The notes under the pieces are model-generated. The model was not told the origin of the DNA and searched no databases. It saw only the letters and a program-made list of their open reading frames with translations. 64,000 nucleotides of DNA from Ypsolopha sequella (lineage: Eukaryota > Arthropoda > Insecta > Lepidoptera > Ypsolophidae). A program made the translations under genes and the position numbers. The stretch spans positions 6,452,401 to 6,516,400 of the forward strand of contig OW204004.1 of the NCBI GenBank assembly GCA_934047225.1, given 5' to 3'. Positions 22,812 to 33,640 of the stretch are shown in pieces. How positions within the stretch are numbered: the first letter of the stretch is position 1; each line of letters begins with the position of its first letter.

Positions 22812-23528
22812 AATGATACATATCAGTTGATTAAAGTAATTGGCTCCGACTTAATACCCAGTATTCCGAATTTGGCAGACGGGATTTTAGGAAATTCCCA
22901 CGGGATCGGAAGAAACCCGATTCACGGGAGCAACTATTATAATTAATAATCTATAATTTTAATAAATAATAATGATTAGAAAACTAGTACCCAATATAAT
23001 TATGGACATTATAAATAAGTCATAGGAATCGTTTAGTTCAACTGCGGAACCATTTTTTATGGCTATATTTATGAATGATGGACAGTTGTTTATAAATTAT
23101 GGAGCAGAGAGTCCATTAGACAAAGTTCAAATGGTTTTCGGTAAATATTTATGAACGTAGCAAAATGGGTCGCCACGTGTCGAGAAAATGGCATTCGAGT
23201 TTTTTAAATTGTCATAATTCATTAGAAGAAAAGAAGTACAATAATTATTTTTAATTTAACAGTTTTTACAGAAAACATTTATTTAATTCATAAACAAAAA
23301 TCCACAGCAAGTACAGTCAGATTACTAAAACATGAAATCAACTTATTGTGCCAATAACGGATTTTATTATGCTTCGCCGAATATAATGATTAAAAGTTAA
23401 GAACAAAACAAAAGTAATTTACATAATATACATTACATTGAGCAAAATAAAGCATTAATAACATGCCAATAACGAAGCTAAATTATTTGATAACTTTTGT
23501 ACAATACTCGTAAAATAAACGAGGGTAA
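22812..23528. other. Intergenic stretch without recognised gene
   Basis: Only short chance frames. ATTTATAAACAAAAATCCAC near 23284 recurs near 54620, so part is a low-copy repeat. Confidence 0.35.
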
Positions 23529-23897
23529 TAGTAGTTTATGCTACAAGGGCGAAAAGGAATAAATAACGAGGACGATTAAAACACGAGCGTAGCAAACGTA
23601 ACCGAGTAATTTATTTCTTTTCGCCCGTGTATCATACTACGTTTTTCAATGCATAGTGTGAGGAAATGAAACAAATATAATCTTGTGAACTTTAAATTAT
23701 AATTGGCTCAAAAGGACTGTATCCAGAGCTGTTAAACAGTGGGAAAAAAAGTATAATATTAATGGTACACAAGAAAGGTTGCAGGTTAGCCAACATTTCG
23801 TAAAAAAAAAAAAATAATAATAATAATAAAGCCCTAGGGCAAAATAATCGACTTTCTGTTCGATTTTGATGCCTTTACGAGCACTTGCATTGAAAAA
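23529..23897 (+). mobile_element. Hairpin-headed non-autonomous element, family B, copy 5
   Basis: TAGTAGTTTATGCTACAAGG to CACTTGCATTGAAAAA. The hairpin head is slightly shortened (GAGCGTAGCAAACGTAACCG). Confidence 0.75.
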
Positions 23898-24980
23898 ATA
23901 TTAAATGTACAAAAGGACATTAAAGAAACTATCAAAATATAGTTGAGAAATAAATAATAATAGAATATCTAGTACGAATAAAATGTGGAGAGGGTACAAG
24001 GATAAGTGATATAGACGATGATATCTTTTTTGTGTGTTTCTTTACAAATGAATAAGCATACAATAGGACTTAGTACTATAAGTATTCTGTGTCTAGACAT
24101 CCCCTGGCATAAGATGTTAAAGCAATCTTCATCGTGAATGATTTTTCACATCTTTGCTTAAGTAACATTTTCTTATGAGGTCCGTCAAAACTTGGAAATC
24201 ATAATACAAGTTTCGTTGGCTGGTAAGGCCAAATTGCTCCGTGTAATAGTAGGCATTTGATAAAACCGGTCAAGCATAATAATAAAAATTTGTATAAGTA
24301 TATTAATAATTTGTTACGAAACATATGTCATAGTATATGATATCGAAACATAGTATGAAACTTCAGTGATGGTGTTAAGAATAAAATGTATATTTTTAGA
24401 ACGCATCAGTCGAGTGTTCGGTCAACGATTTTGTTTTTTGTGTGTGGTAACACTTCTCCCTCTTGGAGCTGTCAAAAACCTGGTATAGGACGTGTTTTTT
24501 GGTAAAGGTCGCGGTCGACCACATTTTTGGGTTTTAAAAGGATTTAATATAAGGGAAATCGATGTGGACATCGTACAAAACATTATTGGGTCAGGGTCTG
24601 ACAATATTTTGGCGTGAAGACCACTATCAGTGTATTTCCTGTGTGTGTGTGACATAACCTGAACACGCGGTGTGCGACAAGTGGACTTGTCAATTACCAT
24701 TTCTTCTGGGTTTGGATGCATCCCGGGGTAGGTGGGTCGTGTTTAGATTCTTCGTGGAAGGTGAACCACGTGCCACAACATCGGAACGCCTTGGGGTCCA
24801 CGTGCGAAAGGACTTCGTGCGAGGACTAGCTGATGAGGTCATCATACAATTGTCTGGTAGGACATTTTTGTACTATATTTTGTAGAATATAAGATATTTG
24901 TAGATTATAGATCTGGGACAGCTTATGGGCCCCTGTTCCAGCTGCTAATATCGCCCTTTAACATAAAATTAGTGGTGTCT
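23898..24980. other. Intergenic stretch; unrecognised open frames at 24422-24885
   Basis: Around 24422-24885 the DNA is less AT-rich and open frames of 99 (minus) and 71 (plus) codons overlap. The plus one has RWVVFRFFVEGEPRATTSER. I recognise no domain. It could be the 5' part of a decayed LINE or a short host exon. Confidence 0.3.
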
Positions 24981-25639
24981 GAGCGTGGTTATGGAACCCT
25001 CGCACCAGTGACGCCGATGCCCGTCACTAGTCAGAAACATTACCACTCCTTTTTCAATCAGATGGCAAACGAAGATTTGAAACAAGTGTCTATCTGGAGT
25101 AAACAACATGATTGGACTTTAAGTAAATCCTAATAAGACACAGGTTGTCGTAGTTGGTAGTAATCTAGGATTGATTGGCATTTACTCCAGCAAATATGTT
25201 TTTATGGTACCCATGTCCCCATACAGCATTAAGGGGCTGCACTATGCCAAAATTCGGTCCTGCTCTAACGCGTTTGTTTTTTAGCTCTCTATCCTGCTCT
25301 AATCAGATGCTGCGCACTTCAGTTATTTGGAAATCGTGGCTACATTATGGCATTAACCATAATTTCTTTATGTAATAAAGATGGTTTTTACTCGTTAGTA
25401 TCTGCGTGTGTTGGTTTCGTTTCAATCGGTTTTGAAACACGGAAACTGAATCGCTTTTTTTGTGAAATTCATGCTTTTTTAAAAGTAATATAAGTAACAG
25501 AAGATTGAAAGTATGTTTATTTATAAAGTGTAATTAATAATTATCTTGAGTCAAAAAACACGCCATATTTTTTTTAAATTTTTACCATCTACATTGACGG
25601 AACTGAATCCAATACAAAACTGATGTTTAGCATTGTGGA

Positions 25640-26890
25640 GCCCCCATAAGGTGAAAAATCTTGTAACATTTGTAGATGAAAGACTTACCTGGGGTCCACA
25701 ACTCGATGAGGTTAGCCATAAATATTTGCCTCCGCCTTCTCTCTTAAAATACTCCGAAACTTTCTGCCAACTGCGACCAAGGTTGCGCTTGCAAATTCTC
25801 TCCTGCTCCCTATTCTAGATTACGCTGACTGTTGTTACCTAGACGTCACCGAGGGGGTATTACGTCTGAATGGGCGTTTGAGTGGGGCGCAGCCCATTCG
25901 GACGTAAACTGAAATCGACTACGTTCGAATGGGGCGGTCATAAAAATTTCAATGTAATATCAATAATTAAGTACAGTCACCTACAAAAGTGGAGTCACAC
26001 CGCAAGGGAATTATAGTTTGATATAACTATCTATAAGTACTTACCGCTAAGTGTTTTATCCCATTTAATTCACAATCATAACGCACTACACGAGCAGACT
26101 GTTGCAAAAACTACAGTGAATAGACCGCAAAAAAAAATGCTTCTCGCCAGTCCTCTGACGTCATACTCGTCACAGATAAGCAGTTCGTTTGTGATTGGTT
26201 GACCAGAAAGGGTCATTGTTAAACTAGTTACTTGAGATCGTGCAAACCGGGTTATGATGATCTGTTTCTGTACGTATTTGATTTAAATGAAGTAAATATA
26301 TAATTAGTGTAGAGTAAATCTTACTGATATAATGATAAAAAATAACATTGCCAAATGTTCATGTACTCCGCAAGTGACAGTACCGTTTAAAATTTTTACG
26401 ACCGCCCCATTCGAACGTAGTCGATTTCAGTTTACGTTCGAATGGGCCGCGCCCAATTCAAAACGCCCCATTCAGACGTAATACCCGCCGAGGAACAACT
26501 TAATAAACTAGAGCGTCTTCAAAACTTTTCTATTAGGATCATATTTGGATTACGCAAATATGACCATATCTCACAACTTCGTTCTAAGCTTGAGTGGCTC
26601 CTTATCCGTCTTCGTCGTAATATTCTTTTTCTTCTTTACTCTGTTTTATTTAATCCTTTACATCCCTCTTATTTAAAAGACCGCTGTTTCTTCATACTAA
26701 GAACAGCCATAATCTGAGGTCATCTGAAAATCTTCGCTTAGCAGTGCCAGTTCATGCAACGTGTTTTTATGGGAACTCATTTTTTGTTGAAGCTGTAAAT
26801 CTGTGGAATGCCCTTCCTCTCACAATAAGACCAGCTCCATCAGTACAGTCATTTAAAACATTAGTCAAACAGCATTATCTTTCTCTTTGA
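25640..26890 (+). pseudogene. Non-LTR retrotransposon RT C-terminus, split by a MITE
   Basis: Segments 25655-25854 and 26494-26890 are one LINE open frame separated by the MITE at 25855-26487. Upstream it reads VKNLVTFVDERLTW and, after a frame slip, the family's LDYADCCYL. Downstream it gives NKLERLQNFSIRIIFGLRKY, then FYGNSFFVEAVNLWNALP and a stop at 26890. The L-x-x-I-L-D-Y-x-D-x-C-Y and L-E-R-L-Q-N motifs and the final N-x-L-P are typical of Jockey/CR1-like LINE polymerase ends. Frame slips and a stop after 26717 make it dead. Confidence 0.7.
25855..26487. mobile_element. MITE with ~115-bp inverted ends, in a LINE
   Basis: It starts GGGTATTACGTCTGAATGGG and ends CCCCATTCAGACGTAATACCC. 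CGACTACGTTCGAATGGGGC and its complement lie further in. CCGAGG on both sides (25849-25854 and 26488-26493) is a likely 6-bp duplication. The interior is non-coding. Confidence 0.75.
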
Positions 26891-27004
26891 TCTTAAAGTT
26901 GTATCTATTTCTGTTTGTTTCTATATTGATACATATTTATAAGTATATAATTTGTGTATATTTATCATTTATATACACAATTTTTATTATTATTAATACA
27001 TACA

Positions 27005-27215
27005 TATGCTCGCACCTGTCTCCCAAAAGCAAAGGGTAGGCAGAGACTACAGATTTGTAGCTTCATCGGTTACGATCCAGACACACCTCTTTCGCCTCTT
27101 CCACATCCATCAATCTAGTCATACAAGCTCTTCTATTCCGCGTACTTTTGACATTGCCCTTCTTCAGTATGTTGCCAATTTGGTCAGCATACGTCCTTCT
27201 AGGGCGGCCTAGTTG
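27005..27215 (-). pseudogene. LINE polymerase C-terminal end (RTE-like)
   Basis: The minus frame reads GRPRRTYADQIGNILKKGNV, then STRNRRACMTRLMDVEEAKE, VCLDRNR, a stop, and SVVSAYP. The G-R-P-x-R-x-W/Y, M-D-V-E-E-A and W-R-S-V-V-S-A-Y-P pattern is the end of the second open frame of RTE-like lepidopteran LINEs. The TGA falls at the conserved tryptophan. Confidence 0.65.
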
Positions 27216-27489
27216 AGCTGTATCTTCCAACCATAAATTTCATTTGGCGAGTTTAGATGCAGGGAAATAATGAAAAATGTTCACGTCAAATTTAAATACA
27301 CAGAAGTCTACTAGCATTGAAAAACGACCCCATGAAAACTGTGCCGGGCACATGTTTAGTGTGGTGTTGCCCACAGACATTGACCTAAATAGATGACGCG
27401 AGTGCATCAAAAAACCAAGCGTGTCACATTTTACTATGAAAACGGTTGATAGCGGTTTGAATCTTAGAAGGAATTTTAACAATTAAGAG

Positions 27490-29570
27490 GCCCCTTTACG
27501 CCTGTATTTTTCTTAAGATTCATACGAAAGGTAAAAACTGGATGTGAAGTCAACTACTTATTTTCTTAAATTTTTTTTTCATAAATATTAACTACGTCTC
27601 TATACAGCCCGAAAAGCAAAATTTGATGGAACACCATCATAACAGCTGTCAGGATATCGTGATACTTGCCTCGTTTTCACACAAAGGTATGCACGTTGTA
27701 TAATTGAGAAATACAGACATCGTTAACGTAAAGAAAACTAAGTTTTTACACTTTTCTATAAATAAACAATTACCGTTTCATGGAAAACAGTTTTTACCTG
27801 AAACCATTTCACAAATTCGGTGCTTCTTGAATATCTCGCCATCTTGTCCTCCTGATGAGAGATGGGTCGGAGTGCGGTGTGGGTTGAAGGGAAACATATA
27901 TTAAGATGTATGCAAAGAGATCAAAGCCATCAGCCACAAACACTTAAAGCATTTATATGGCTGATGAGCAGAATAGCCCACCTTAAGGTGTAGTATTAAA
28001 CAAAATGCAGTTTTCGCAGACTAGGTATTATTAATAGGTATTAATTTAGTACCTAAAATTTCAAAAAAATACATGTAATTTTCAATGATATGTTTAAGTG
28101 TTCTAATTGACCAAAAACAGAATTACGATAATTTTTGTCCATTGAAAATATCACAAAAATGGGTCTCGAAACTAAAGAAAAACAGCTTTTTGGTCTGTTT
28201 TTTTTTTGAGGATAGCGCCACAAAATTTTCCTGACAAGAAATAGTTTTAATTATAAACAGCTAAATAGCCGCAAATTCAAAATAACTGTATTTTTGCTTG
28301 CAGTTTATTGAGGCAGGATGGATAAATCAAAAACAAAAGCGTTGGTGCAGGACGGAAGTTTAGCTTGATACTGACCCTTAAGACTTAAGAGTCAAAGTTG
28401 TAGGAGTCAATATCTGTGAAGGAAGAGCAATGCTCTCCCTTTTGGGGCGCTTTTTTGGCACGCAAAGTACATAATAATATACTCGCGTCATCTATTTAGA
28501 TCTATATCTGTGGTGTTGCCTGTTATGGCGTTCACTAGTCTCTGCAAAGCAGCCAATCACGGTTGGCCCAGTGTCGTGTGACAAATTACTCGAATGGGGT
28601 GTGGTAACGTCACGTAAAAAAGAATACCTATTCAATATTGTCTTCCCCTGGATGTCGTAAAAGGCGACTAGGGATTTTAAAGAGGTTTGCCAACATTTGC
28701 CAATCTATGTGACTGTAGTATTGAGGTTATAAACCTACATTAGGTCATCGGATCTTGGTCCCCAGTGACGACGTATGTACATCTTTACTTGTACTGGTGG
28801 TAGGCTTCGACTATGGCTTTTCAACACCCTCATGACAAAATCATGCCGCCAAGCGACTCGTTGTGTTCCGACTTGGCGTCATGAGAAGCTATACCGGGAC
28901 AGTGGTTGCAGGCAGTTGCGTAGGAAGTCAGCTTCCGCAAATTTTGCGGAAGTCACTGGATTATTGCCTCACCTGCTTTGAGGGCCGATGTGGCCAGCTT
29001 ATGTGTCGGTGGGGCTTCAGAACCGATCCACAGTGTAGCTACGGAGAGATTGAGTCCATCCTCATGGGCAATTGAAGGAGGATTGAAAAAAATAACTCTG
29101 CAGATGACGAAGCCGTGAAATGGCTGACACACTCAATTCCGCTGCGACAAGCTAAAGACCATACGAGAAAAAAAACACCTGCTTTGACTCTCCTGCTTTC
29201 TAGGTGAGCGCGCTCCATTCTAGGTCTTATCGACGTTTTCCATCAGACTCGTTAATAGCCAAACGTATTTAAAAAAGGTGATTTGTTGGAAAATACTCTT
29301 CTACAGTTTTTTCTTTCCATGATGAAACAAAAAGTCGTTTTTTCAAAACAGATTAAATCTAAATTGACGGAACCTCTCTTGACAGATGTTTTTTTTTTAG
29401 TTCTTTGAAAAGTAAAGGGCTTCTTATCTCATCAACAACTTTGAGAGGCTTCAAAGAACGAATGTTTTATTTATTTACTAACTTAAGCTAGAATAGCGGC
29501 TAGAAAATTTGTGAAGCCTTTCAGATTTTCTCTTACATGAATATAAATTAAGATTTTAGAAACTAGAAGG
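27490..29570. other. Intergenic stretch with unrecognised repeat pieces
   Basis: 28640-29080 is CG-richer and holds open frames (28775-28981 and 28863-29075) with no domain that I know. CTCGCGTCATCTATTTAG near 28483 recurs inverted near 27385, so this part is repetitive. Nothing supports a gene. Confidence 0.3.
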
Positions 29571-29573
29571 AAA

Positions 29574-30284
29574 ATGCCGGCCAAGTGCGAGTCACGCCTC
29601 GCTCTTTTAGGGTTCCGTACATATGACCAATTATTTCAAACTAGATATTTATGTAATTTTATGTAATGCTCTAATTTTGTCAGACATAATCACATTTATG
29701 TTGCTCGTAGTCTATTACAAACTTATTGGTTATAGCCTACCTACAAAATTCATGAAACAAAACTGCAAAATTAAGTTGGTTGAGTATTCGGAGACGTAAA
29801 TCTAAAACTACATTATAAATCGGCGTTTCTAGTATTTGTTGTTTAAATAAAGCATAATTATGGTACAACATACACAGTAATTTCTAATTTCTAACTGCTT
29901 TGGCGTTTGACATAGACCCCGTAACAAAAATGGTCTAAAAATGGCAACTTTGTTTAATTTTTTTAATAAAAAAAAAAATAAAAAAATGTATTTACATTCT
30001 ATTTAATAAGCTCTAGACAATGACTTCCGATATGCTAGGGCGAAAAAAAAATTTTTTTTTCGGCTTCATTTTCATGTATGAGGCCCTCCCTGAAAAATAA
30101 TTTAATTACATTTTAAATTCAAAATTCGGTTTTACGTCGACATTTTACACAACATATAATGATTTCAGGTTTTTATCTCATTCCGTCTAAGAGCTAGAGA
30201 CCCGTGACATACGGACAGACAGACGGACAGCGGAGTGACATTAATAGGGCTCCGATTTGCCCTTTGGGTACGGAACCCTAAAAA
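29574..30284 (+). repeat. Lepidopteran dispersed repeat, apparently full length
   Basis: It opens ATGCCGGCCAAGTGCGAGTC and TTTTAGGGTTCCGTAC and closes with a GACAGACAGACGGACAG run and GGGTACGGAACCCTAAAAA. Both known ends of the family are in one copy of ~710 bases. It has no coding frame. Confidence 0.55.
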
Positions 30285-30696
30285 CATGTTTTTATATTAA
30301 CTTAATTTGAAAGATTTTCATGTTTTCCAATTAGAGCTTATCCTGAAGCTTTTGTACAAAAGCTTCAGTTGTAATAAGTGGGTAGTTCTTTTTTTATGAC
30401 CAATTTGAAATAAAGGAAGTTTAATAATATAAAAAAGGTTTTGATATGTTTATATAATTAATATATATCATGAGCTTCGCCTAAGTGATAGCTAGATAAT
30501 GGTACAGTTACATGAGATAATCAGCAACAATTTGCAATAATCGGAAAAAAGAAATTTTCGTTTCCGTTCCCTGCTTAATCGGAAAAGGGTTGTCCCTTTT
30601 GCACATGCGTCATGATTCGTAATTTACATGGTGTTAATTCGTGCAACATCTAATATTACTTAGTTAGTATAATTTAAGCCAGGAACAAGAACATTT

Positions 30697-30955
30697 GAAA
30701 AAACACTGTTAATTACGTTGATTTATTTACATTTAAAAAACACTGTTAATTACGTTGATTTATTTACATTTAAAAAAAACAGTTAATTATGTTGATTTAT
30801 TTACATTTAAAAAAACACTGTTAATGTCTTTGATTTATTTACATAAAAAAAACACTGTTAATTACATTGATTTATTTACATTAAAAAAAAACAGTTAATT
30901 ACGTTGATTTATTTACATTTAAAAAATACTGTTAATTACGTTGATTTATTTGCAA
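30697..30955. repeat. Tandem repeat of ~36 bp, seven units
   Basis: Units of the type ACTGTTAATTACGTTGATTT plus ATTTACATTTAAAAAA run head to tail with small differences. The array stops about 115 bases before the Polinton's target duplication and is host flank, not part of the element. Confidence 0.85.
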
Positions 30956-31068
30956 AAACTACAAACAACACAAAATTCTGACCTACCTCACGGTTTTTGC
31001 AAAGTATAAATAGAAATAATAAAATATAACAGGAACAAAAAATTCAAGGTATAAATAAAAATATATTA

Positions 31069-31074
31069 CTCGTA
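31069..31074. repeat. Polinton target-site duplication, left (CTCGTA)
   Basis: CTCGTA stands immediately before the AG end of the element and again immediately after the CT end (52792-52797). Six bases is the duplication length of Mavericks/Polintons. Confidence 0.92.
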
Positions 31075-31384
31075 AGTAGGTATATATAGGGCATTATAGC
31101 TCACTGGAATCGCGGAAAGGTTCACTACGTTCACCTTTCCTCAATCGATTCCAGTTGAGCTATAACCCCCTATATATACAGTGAGCTATGCCCCAACGAA
31201 CCTATTCTTCGCTTACGGTGAGCTATGCCCCAATGAACATATTCTTCGCTTACAGTGAGCTATGCCCCAATGAACATATTCTTCGCTTACAGTGAGCTAT
31301 GCCCCAATCAACATATTCTTCGCTTACAGTGAGCTATGCCCCAATGAATATATACTTCGCTTCTCTCAATGAACTTTAATCGCA
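31075..31384 (+). repeat. Polinton left terminal inverted repeat
   Basis: 310 bases pair with 52556-52791. The outer ~98 bases (31081-31178) fold back on themselves: TATATATAGGG ... CGGAAAGGT ... ACCTTTCC ... CCCCTATATATA. Then come five 37-bp units (31178-31362) containing GTGAGCTATGCCCCAA and TTCTTCGCTT. The repeat ends ACTTTAATCGCA, 28 bases before the ATPase frame. Confidence 0.9.
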
Positions 31385-31412
31385 CTAAGCAGTTATAAAT
31401 AAGACAATTGTA

Positions 31413-32156
31413 GTGAATTTATTACACTTGAGATATTTCTTTCTTCAAGCATACACTAAAATAAGTATGAAGTTCATAAAACAATCAAATTCACTAGAGC
31501 TCGATGAAATATGTATGGAAAAGAAAAAATCTGGTTTTCGTCACGGAAAACTTTTACCAAATACAATCCGGTGTATCGTTTGTGGACCGTCTAATTGTGG
31601 TAAAACAAATTTAGTTATCGGACTTCTTTTACATGTTGATGGGCTGCGTTTTCGTAACGTTTACGTTTACTCAAAAACTATTTATCAACCTAAATACATG
31701 TTTCTAGAGAGAGTAATGGAGCTGGTTCCAGAGGTATCTTACTATAAATATCGTGATAATGAACAAGTCTTGAGCTCAGCTAACGCCTCCGAAAACTCTA
31801 TAATCATTTTTGATGATGTTGCATGTGAAAACCAAAACAACATTCGAGACTATTTTGCAATGGGTAGACACAAACATATAGACTGTTTTTATCTTAATCA
31901 AACCTATAGCAAAATACCTAAACAGCTTGTTCGTGATAACGCAAATCTTATAATACTTTTTAAACAGGATGATATAAATTTACGGCATGCATATGATGAA
32001 CACGTGAATACAGACATGACTTGGAACCAATTTCGAGAAATGTGTTCCCATATTTGGAAAGATTCATATAGTTATTTAGTAATAAATAAAGATTGTCAGC
32101 AAAATGACGGATGTTATAGAATGAAGTTTGATACATACATCCATCTAGATAAATAA
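31413..32156 (+). CDS. Polinton DNA-packaging ATPase (FtsK/HerA, A32-like)
   Basis: A motor ATPase expected to pump DNA into capsids. The 247-residue frame has Walker A at 58-65 (GPSNCGKT, K64) and Walker B at 130-136 (IIIFDDV). A later FYLNQTYSKIPKQLVRDNAN (159-178) is the sensor/arginine-finger region seen in poxvirus A32-type and Polinton ATPases. Met19 (31467) is a plausible alternative start, since the first 18 residues are hydrophobic and unlike the family. It is the first gene after the left terminal repeat and is followed at ~145 bases by a DUF8207-like gene. The frame is intact. Confidence 0.9.
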   Translation: MNLLHLRYFFLQAYTKISMKFIKQSNSLELDEICMEKKKSGFRHGKLLPNTIRCIVCGPSNCGKTNLVIGLLLHVDGLRFRNVYVYSKTIYQPKYMFLERVMELVPEVSYYKYRDNEQVLSSANASENSIIIFDDVACENQNNIRDYFAMGRHKHIDCFYLNQTYSKIPKQLVRDNANLIILFKQDDINLRHAYDEHVNTDMTWNQFREMCSHIWKDSYSYLVINKDCQQNDGCYRMKFDTYIHLDK

Positions 32157-32229
32157 ATATAATAAGCAGGGTTATTGGAATTTCACATAACCATTTTAAA
32201 CTGCAAGAAGTGCACGTATTTTCATAAAA

Positions 32230-33218
32230 ATGGTTAATGATAAATGTATTAAACAAAAAATTATTAATTCTGCGGAAGCTATAAGAAAAAAATAAGAAAC
32301 ATGAAGTATGATAAACAGGATAGTGAAATAGCGCTTGAAACTGTTTTAAAGCCTATAACAGATCCTTTAAATAAATTGGTTGGTAATAAACATAACATAA
32401 CTGAAAATACTGTTGACTCAACAGAAAAAAAGTTTAAAATTGAAGATGAAAACAATATTCAAAATAATAATACACCAAGTAGTATGATACGAAAAAGAAA
32501 ACTTTCAGACACCGATGATACTATGAAGCAAGATAACAATGTTTCCGTTGTCAGTGATTCAGATGAAAGCAACTTTGATACAGACTATGATGATGATAAT
32601 GATGAAGAAAATAATATAACAGATTTACATTCAAAAAAATGCGATTCAATTTCAAATCATGAAAAAGAATTTGGTTCTTCATGGTGTTTAGCGTCTGATG
32701 TATTTGAAAATGTACCTTTTGGAGTAAGAGTTGATCGAGGGAGACCAATGATAGGCTCTGCACCTATATCAGTAACGGGTGATAAAATATCTGTTGCAGA
32801 CCAAAATTATATTAAAACCCCTGGATTGATAGAGTTGATGTACAAAAAAAATCCTGATTTAAGTATTATAACGGAGGATGATAAACAAAATTATAAATCT
32901 ATATTACTTAACACTAACGCTCATCGTCGAAAATACGATCCTGATCAACCTATCAAAAGCAACAGAGGCATCAAATATACCCAAATTATTAAACCACTGT
33001 TTAATGAAGCATGTTCAGAAAAAATATCAAAAGGAAAAGGATTGCCTAAATTGAAGAAAGTTATCAATAATTGTAATTATGTATATTGGGATGATCCGAA
33101 TGAATTGATAGATCGACTTAAGTTACTTATCGCATCTCGCGATGCTGGTAACACAGGGTTGGAAAATGAAATAATTTCTATTATAGAAGAGTTGCGAGAA
33201 AGTGGGATCATAAACTAA
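32230..33218 (+). pseudogene. DUF8207-like Polinton protein, frame broken near its N-terminus
   Basis: The long open part is 32301-33218 (305 residues). It has an acidic, low-complexity stretch (residues ~85-105, many D/E/N), then a conserved-looking core with FGVRVDRGRPMIGSAPISV, IKTPGLIELMYKKNPD and RKYDPDQPIKSNRGIKYTQI. I recall this core from DUF8207-type proteins of arthropod Polintons; the function is unknown. A short frame from ATG 32230 (KIINSAEAIRKK, then a stop at 32293-32295) looks like the family's usual N-terminus but is in another frame. The switch falls in an A7 run at 32286-32292. The in-frame start at 32301 could still make a shortened protein. Confidence 0.65.
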
Positions 33219-33286
33219 ATATATACGTACTCTTGATTTATTTATTTCATTACTTTCACATTCATAGAGTTATTATCATCATCAAG

Positions 33287-33640
33287 ATGAATATCGATAA
33301 ATTTGGACATCATGTACACAAACGACTGCGGTTCACAGATTGTTCAAATATTTACGAAAGAGTTTTATTCAGAAATATTCATGGTGACTATGATCTAAAA
33401 TCTCATACGTTGAGAGGTTTAAAATTACCTCAGACATTTGATGAAGCTGTCAGTAAGGAATATGTTGATAAAAATAATAAATTGTATTGCAAGAAAAATG
33501 ATGTAATGGTTGAACTGCAGAGTATAAAAAATCAAATACAACTTTTTCAAAAACAGTTAGATGATAAGTGCACAAGAGTGGAAGTGAGTAATATTCTCAA
33601 AGATCATTTGATATCTATCAGGGACATTAAACATGAGTAA
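33287..33640 (+). CDS. Small Polinton protein with coiled coil
   Basis: I prefer the start at 33287 (MNIDKFGHHVHKRLRF, 117 residues). The earlier ATG at 33233 adds a hydrophobic, histidine-rich stretch unlike the rest. The middle DEAVSKEYVDKNNK resembles the short D-E-A-x-x-K-x-Y-V-D segments of phage fibre proteins. Residues ~70-100 are a likely coiled coil (VELQSIKNQIQLFQKQLDDK). It overlaps the integrase start by 8 bases, so the two are probably co-expressed. I recall similar proteins next to integrases in insect Polintons, but the function is unknown; a minor virion or fibre-like part is a guess. Confidence 0.6.
   Translation: MNIDKFGHHVHKRLRFTDCSNIYERVLFRNIHGDYDLKSHTLRGLKLPQTFDEAVSKEYVDKNNKLYCKKNDVMVELQSIKNQIQLFQKQLDDKCTRVEVSNILKDHLISIRDIKHE

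Noticed and set aside
30697..30955. Possible CRISPR array
   Set aside because: The units are head to tail with no unique spacers, and the genome is eukaryotic.
31178..31362. 37-bp units as a CRISPR-like or satellite array
   Set aside because: They lie inside the Polinton terminal repeat, are mirrored at the other end, and have no spacers.
31960..32256. 98-codon minus frame across the end of the ATPase gene
   Set aside because: Shadow of the ATPase coding strand; no domain and wrong orientation for the block.
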